From assembly GCA_002390305.1 (NCBI GenBank), contig DGPE01000075.1:1-39642 (forward strand): a stretch of DNA of 39,642 bases, read 5' to 3'. The position numbers and the translations under genes were made by a program. Source of the DNA: Micrococcales bacterium UBA4448 (GTDB taxonomy: Bacteria > Actinomycetota > Actinomycetes > Actinomycetales > Microbacteriaceae). How positions within the stretch are numbered: position 1 is the first letter of the stretch; every line of letters starts with the position of its first letter. Under the pieces are notes generated by a model. It was not told the origin of the DNA and made no database searches. It worked only from the letters and a program-made list of their open reading frames with translations. This document shows, in pieces, positions 37,897 to 39,642 of the stretch.

Positions 37897-39339
37897 ATGA
37901 GACGCGCAAAAATTGTCGCAACTTTCGGTCCAGCTATCGCGGACCTAGAAATGACTCGGAAGGTTATAGCTGCCGGTGTAAATGTCGCAAGGTTGAACCT
38001 GAGCCATGGCAGCCACGAAATTCACGAAAAGGTCTACGCCAACATTCGCCAGGCAAGTCAAGAGGCGGAAAAAGCAGTTGGTATTCTCGTGGACCTTCAG
38101 GGGCCAAAAATCCGACTGGGAAAGTTCGCAGAAGGAAGCGTTGAACTGATCCCGGGAGCAACTTTCAAGATCACCATCGAAGATGTTTCCGGAGACGTGG
38201 GCATGTGCAGCACAACCCATAAGGGGCTTCCAAAGGATGTCTCGGTGGGCGACATGCTATTGATCGATGATGGCCGTCTCTCTCTCAAGGCAACAGCAGT
38301 TGATGCCAAATCCGTCACCACGGAGGTCGTCATTGGTGGTTTAGTCTCCAACAGCAAGGGAATCAACCTGCCCGGAGTGGCTGTTGACGTTCCTGCTCTT
38401 AGCGAAAAGGATGAAGAAGACCTCCGCTGGGCGCTGAAGCTCGGTGCAGACATGATTGCTCTAAGTTTTGTGCGCAATGCCAAAGATGTCATTCGTGTTC
38501 ACGAGATAATGCGCGAGGAAAACCGGTTTATTCCAGTGATTGCCAAGATCGAAAAACCTCAGGCAGTGGCTGCTCTGGAAGAGATTATCGACGCCTTCGA
38601 TGGCGTGATGGTTGCCAGGGGAGACCTGGGCGTAGAACTGCCCCTAGAGCAGGTGCCGATAGTCCAAAAGCGAGCTGTTGAGCTAGCTCGTCGCTGGGCT
38701 AAACCAGTTATCGTGGCAACGCAGATGCTCGAGAGCATGATAACTGCCTCTAGGCCAACCAGAGCTGAAACATCAGATGTTGCAAATGCAGTGCTGGACG
38801 GAGCGGATGCTTTAATGCTTTCGGGCGAAACCTCGGTTGGGGAGTTTCCTATCGAGACGATCGAAACCATGGCCAAGATCATCGAGTCCACCGAAGAAAA
38901 TGGGCTCGAACGAATTCCAGCTCTAGGAACACAGCCCCATACTCATTCCGGTGCGGTAGTGAAATCAGCCTTGCAGATAGCTGAACTTCTCGGCTCCAAA
39001 TTCGTTTGTGTTTTCACAGAATCAGGAGACACGCTGCTTCGGGTATCCAGGCTCAGGTCAAGAGTCCCGGTTCTCGCATTTACTCCAAATGAAGGAATTC
39101 GCAGGCGCCTCTCGCTTATCTGGGGTGCAACAACATTCCTTGTAGGTCAGGCCACCCACACCGACCAGATGATCAAGCAGGTCGATGAAATCGTTTTAGC
39201 AACCGGTAAGTGTCGCGTGGGCGATGAAGTGGTTGTTGTTGCAGGCTCTCCTCCAGGGATACCCGGCTCCACCAATTCACTTCGTGTGCACCGTGTTGGA
39301 GACGCAGTCAACGAAACTGTGCCTGGCTACGCCAGCTAG
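37897..39339 (+). CDS. pyk: Pyruvate kinase
   Basis: 480 aa. Last step of glycolysis, PEP plus ADP to pyruvate plus ATP. RRAKIVATFGPA opens the barrel; R32, N34 and S36 (ARLNLSHG) bind substrate. DLQGPKIRLG, IAKIEKP and MVARGDLGVELP follow, then the ATQMLESMI signature. The C-terminal allosteric domain is intact. There is no SD in the 26-bp gap; TAGGTATCTA there resembles a -10 but is not at the standard leaderless position. A strong terminator follows. Confidence 0.97.
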   Translation: MRRAKIVATFGPAIADLEMTRKVIAAGVNVARLNLSHGSHEIHEKVYANIRQASQEAEKAVGILVDLQGPKIRLGKFAEGSVELIPGATFKITIEDVSGDVGMCSTTHKGLPKDVSVGDMLLIDDGRLSLKATAVDAKSVTTEVVIGGLVSNSKGINLPGVAVDVPALSEKDEEDLRWALKLGADMIALSFVRNAKDVIRVHEIMREENRFIPVIAKIEKPQAVAALEEIIDAFDGVMVARGDLGVELPLEQVPIVQKRAVELARRWAKPVIVATQMLESMITASRPTRAETSDVANAVLDGADALMLSGETSVGEFPIETIETMAKIIESTEENGLERIPALGTQPHTHSGAVVKSALQIAELLGSKFVCVFTESGDTLLRVSRLRSRVPVLAFTPNEGIRRRLSLIWGATTFLVGQATHTDQMIKQVDEIVLATGKCRVGDEVVVVAGSPPGIPGSTNSLRVHRVGDAVNETVPGYAS

Positions 39340-39358
39340 TAAAAAGAGATCCTGGGCA

Positions 39359-39395
39359 AAGAAAAAGAGCGGTCATAATCGCCGCTCTTTTTCTT
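39359..39395 (+). terminator. Rho-independent terminator, bidirectional, between pyk and tRNA-Leu
   Basis: A perfect 14-bp inverted repeat (39359-39372 with 39382-39395) encloses a 9-nt loop. The GAGCGG/CCGCTC core is flanked by A-rich and T-rich arms, so each strand ends in a U-run. It can stop pyk transcription on + and the tRNA-Leu transcript on -. It is the only clear intrinsic terminator in the window. Confidence 0.9.
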
Positions 39396-39401
39396 GTTAT
39401 G

Positions 39402-39483
39402 TGCCGGAAGTGGGATTCGAACCCACACGCCCATAGGACAAAGCATTTTGAGTGCTTCGCGTCTACCGTTCCGCCATTCCGGC
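39402..39483 (-). tRNA. tRNA-Leu, anticodon CAA
   Basis: 82-nt class II tRNA. Acceptor stem GCCGGAA/TTCCGGC pairs 39477-39483 with 39403-39409, and the discriminator A is at 39402. The anticodon stem AAGCA/TGCTT holds the loop CTCAAAA, giving anticodon CAA (complement of 39448-39450), which reads UUG. T arm GTGGG-TTCGAAT-CCCAC; D arm contains GGTAGAC; a long variable arm with a short stem follows the anticodon arm, as expected for Leu. The 3' CCA is not encoded (next bases read CAT). Confidence 0.95.
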
Positions 39484-39493
39484 AGGCGCTAAC

Positions 39494-39499
39494 ACTCTA
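39494..39499 (-). promoter_or_regulatory. Probable -10 element of the tRNA-Leu gene
   Basis: Read on the - strand this is TAGAGT (TANNNT). A start ~7 nt further (near 39487) would leave a 4-nt 5' leader on the tRNA. The -35 at 17-nt spacing (CGAACC) is poor. Confidence 0.38.
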
Positions 39500-39538
39500 T
39501 CGGATTTGAGTGCGCCGGTTCGGACTAAGGTGGTAATC

Positions 39539-39642
39539 ATGGAAGAAGCATTAACGGTTGTTGTCGCTGAGGATGAGGGTCTGATCCGCATGGACATCGT
39601 TGCCACGCTCCAAGAAGCGGGCTACGAGGTCGTGGGCGAGGG
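39539..39642 (+). CDS. Response regulator receiver domain, PdtaR-like (3' end beyond window)
   Basis: Only 34 codons are visible: a first beta strand LTVVVAEDEGLIRM with the acidic pocket E11-D12, then helix 1 and strand 2 (AGYEVVGE). EDE-LIRMD is close to the mycobacterial ANTAR antiterminator PdtaR (Rv1626). Being next to pyk and a tRNA-Leu agrees with actinobacterial gene order. AAGGTGG (39527-39533) precedes the ATG. The output domain lies outside the window, so another receiver protein cannot be excluded. Confidence 0.72.
   Translation, partial: MEEALTVVVAEDEGLIRMDIVATLQEAGYEVVGE

Noticed and set aside
1..39642. CRISPR arrays, insertion sequences, prophage or defence genes
   Set aside because: No spaced direct repeats, transposase motifs, terminal inverted repeats or foreign-looking genes were seen; every gene has a housekeeping or operon-associated assignment.

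Overview
The window is a stretch of core chromosome from an actinobacterium. Gene order supports this: alaS-ruvX-mltG-aroE, aroC-aroK-aroB-aroQ, pyrR-pyrB-pyrC-(PH-like)-carA-carB-pyrF-gmk-rpoZ-coaBC-metK-priA-fmt-rsmB-rpe, and trpE-(Trp-associated membrane protein)-trpC-trpB-trpA-lgt follow blocks known from Mycobacterium and other Actinobacteria. Other lineage marks are a helicase-degenerate PriA, the EF-P PGKGP loop and a Rv1382-like gene. Base composition is near half G+C by eye, low for the phylum, and the genes are very tightly packed. Together these suggest a small-genome, possibly freshwater Microbacteriaceae of the Luna/Rhodoluna type. The species assignment is inference.

There are 40 protein genes (38 complete; alaS is cut at the left edge and a response regulator at the right edge) and one tRNA-Leu. 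All 39 genes from alaS to pyk are on the + strand. Of their 38 junctions, 21 overlap (mostly by 1, 4 or 8 bp), and the largest gap is 59 bp. No stretch over 300 bases lacks a gene. The only clear rho-independent terminator follows pyk, where it faces the tRNA gene.

Layout: 1-2382 alaS end, ruvX, mltG. 2386-6326 five shikimate-pathway genes (aroE, C, K, B, Q). 6353-7336 efp and nusB. 7337-15808 the pyrimidine operon, headed by a well-formed PyrR-binding RNA loop that covers the pyrR ribosome-binding site. 15805-23702 housekeeping genes gmk, rpoZ, coaBC, metK, priA, fmt, rsmB, rpe. 23723-25900 hisE, G, F, I. 25900-30912 trpE, two small membrane proteins, trpC, B, A. 30917-31807 lgt. 31867-37870 glutamate synthase gltB and gltD. 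37897-39339 pyk. Then terminator, tRNA-Leu(CAA) on the - strand, and the start of a PdtaR-like regulator.

The metabolism hangs together: the left end makes chorismate, trp genes on the right consume it, gltBD supplies glutamate, and the pyrimidine, histidine and tryptophan blocks all depend on PRPP. Several pathway members must be elsewhere: pyrD, pyrE, trpD, trpG, trpF function, hisA/B/C/D/H, aroA and the first aro step.

No defence system, mobile element, CRISPR array or unknown multi-gene system is visible. The most interesting signals are small: TANNNT hexamers placed exactly for leaderless transcription at several internal gene starts, TAG stop codons that double as part of promoter-like TAGAAT hexamers, the SD-masking PyrR loop, the absence of mihF next to gmk, a missing active-site cysteine motif in CoaC, and conserved but functionally unassigned membrane proteins inside the pyr and trp operons.
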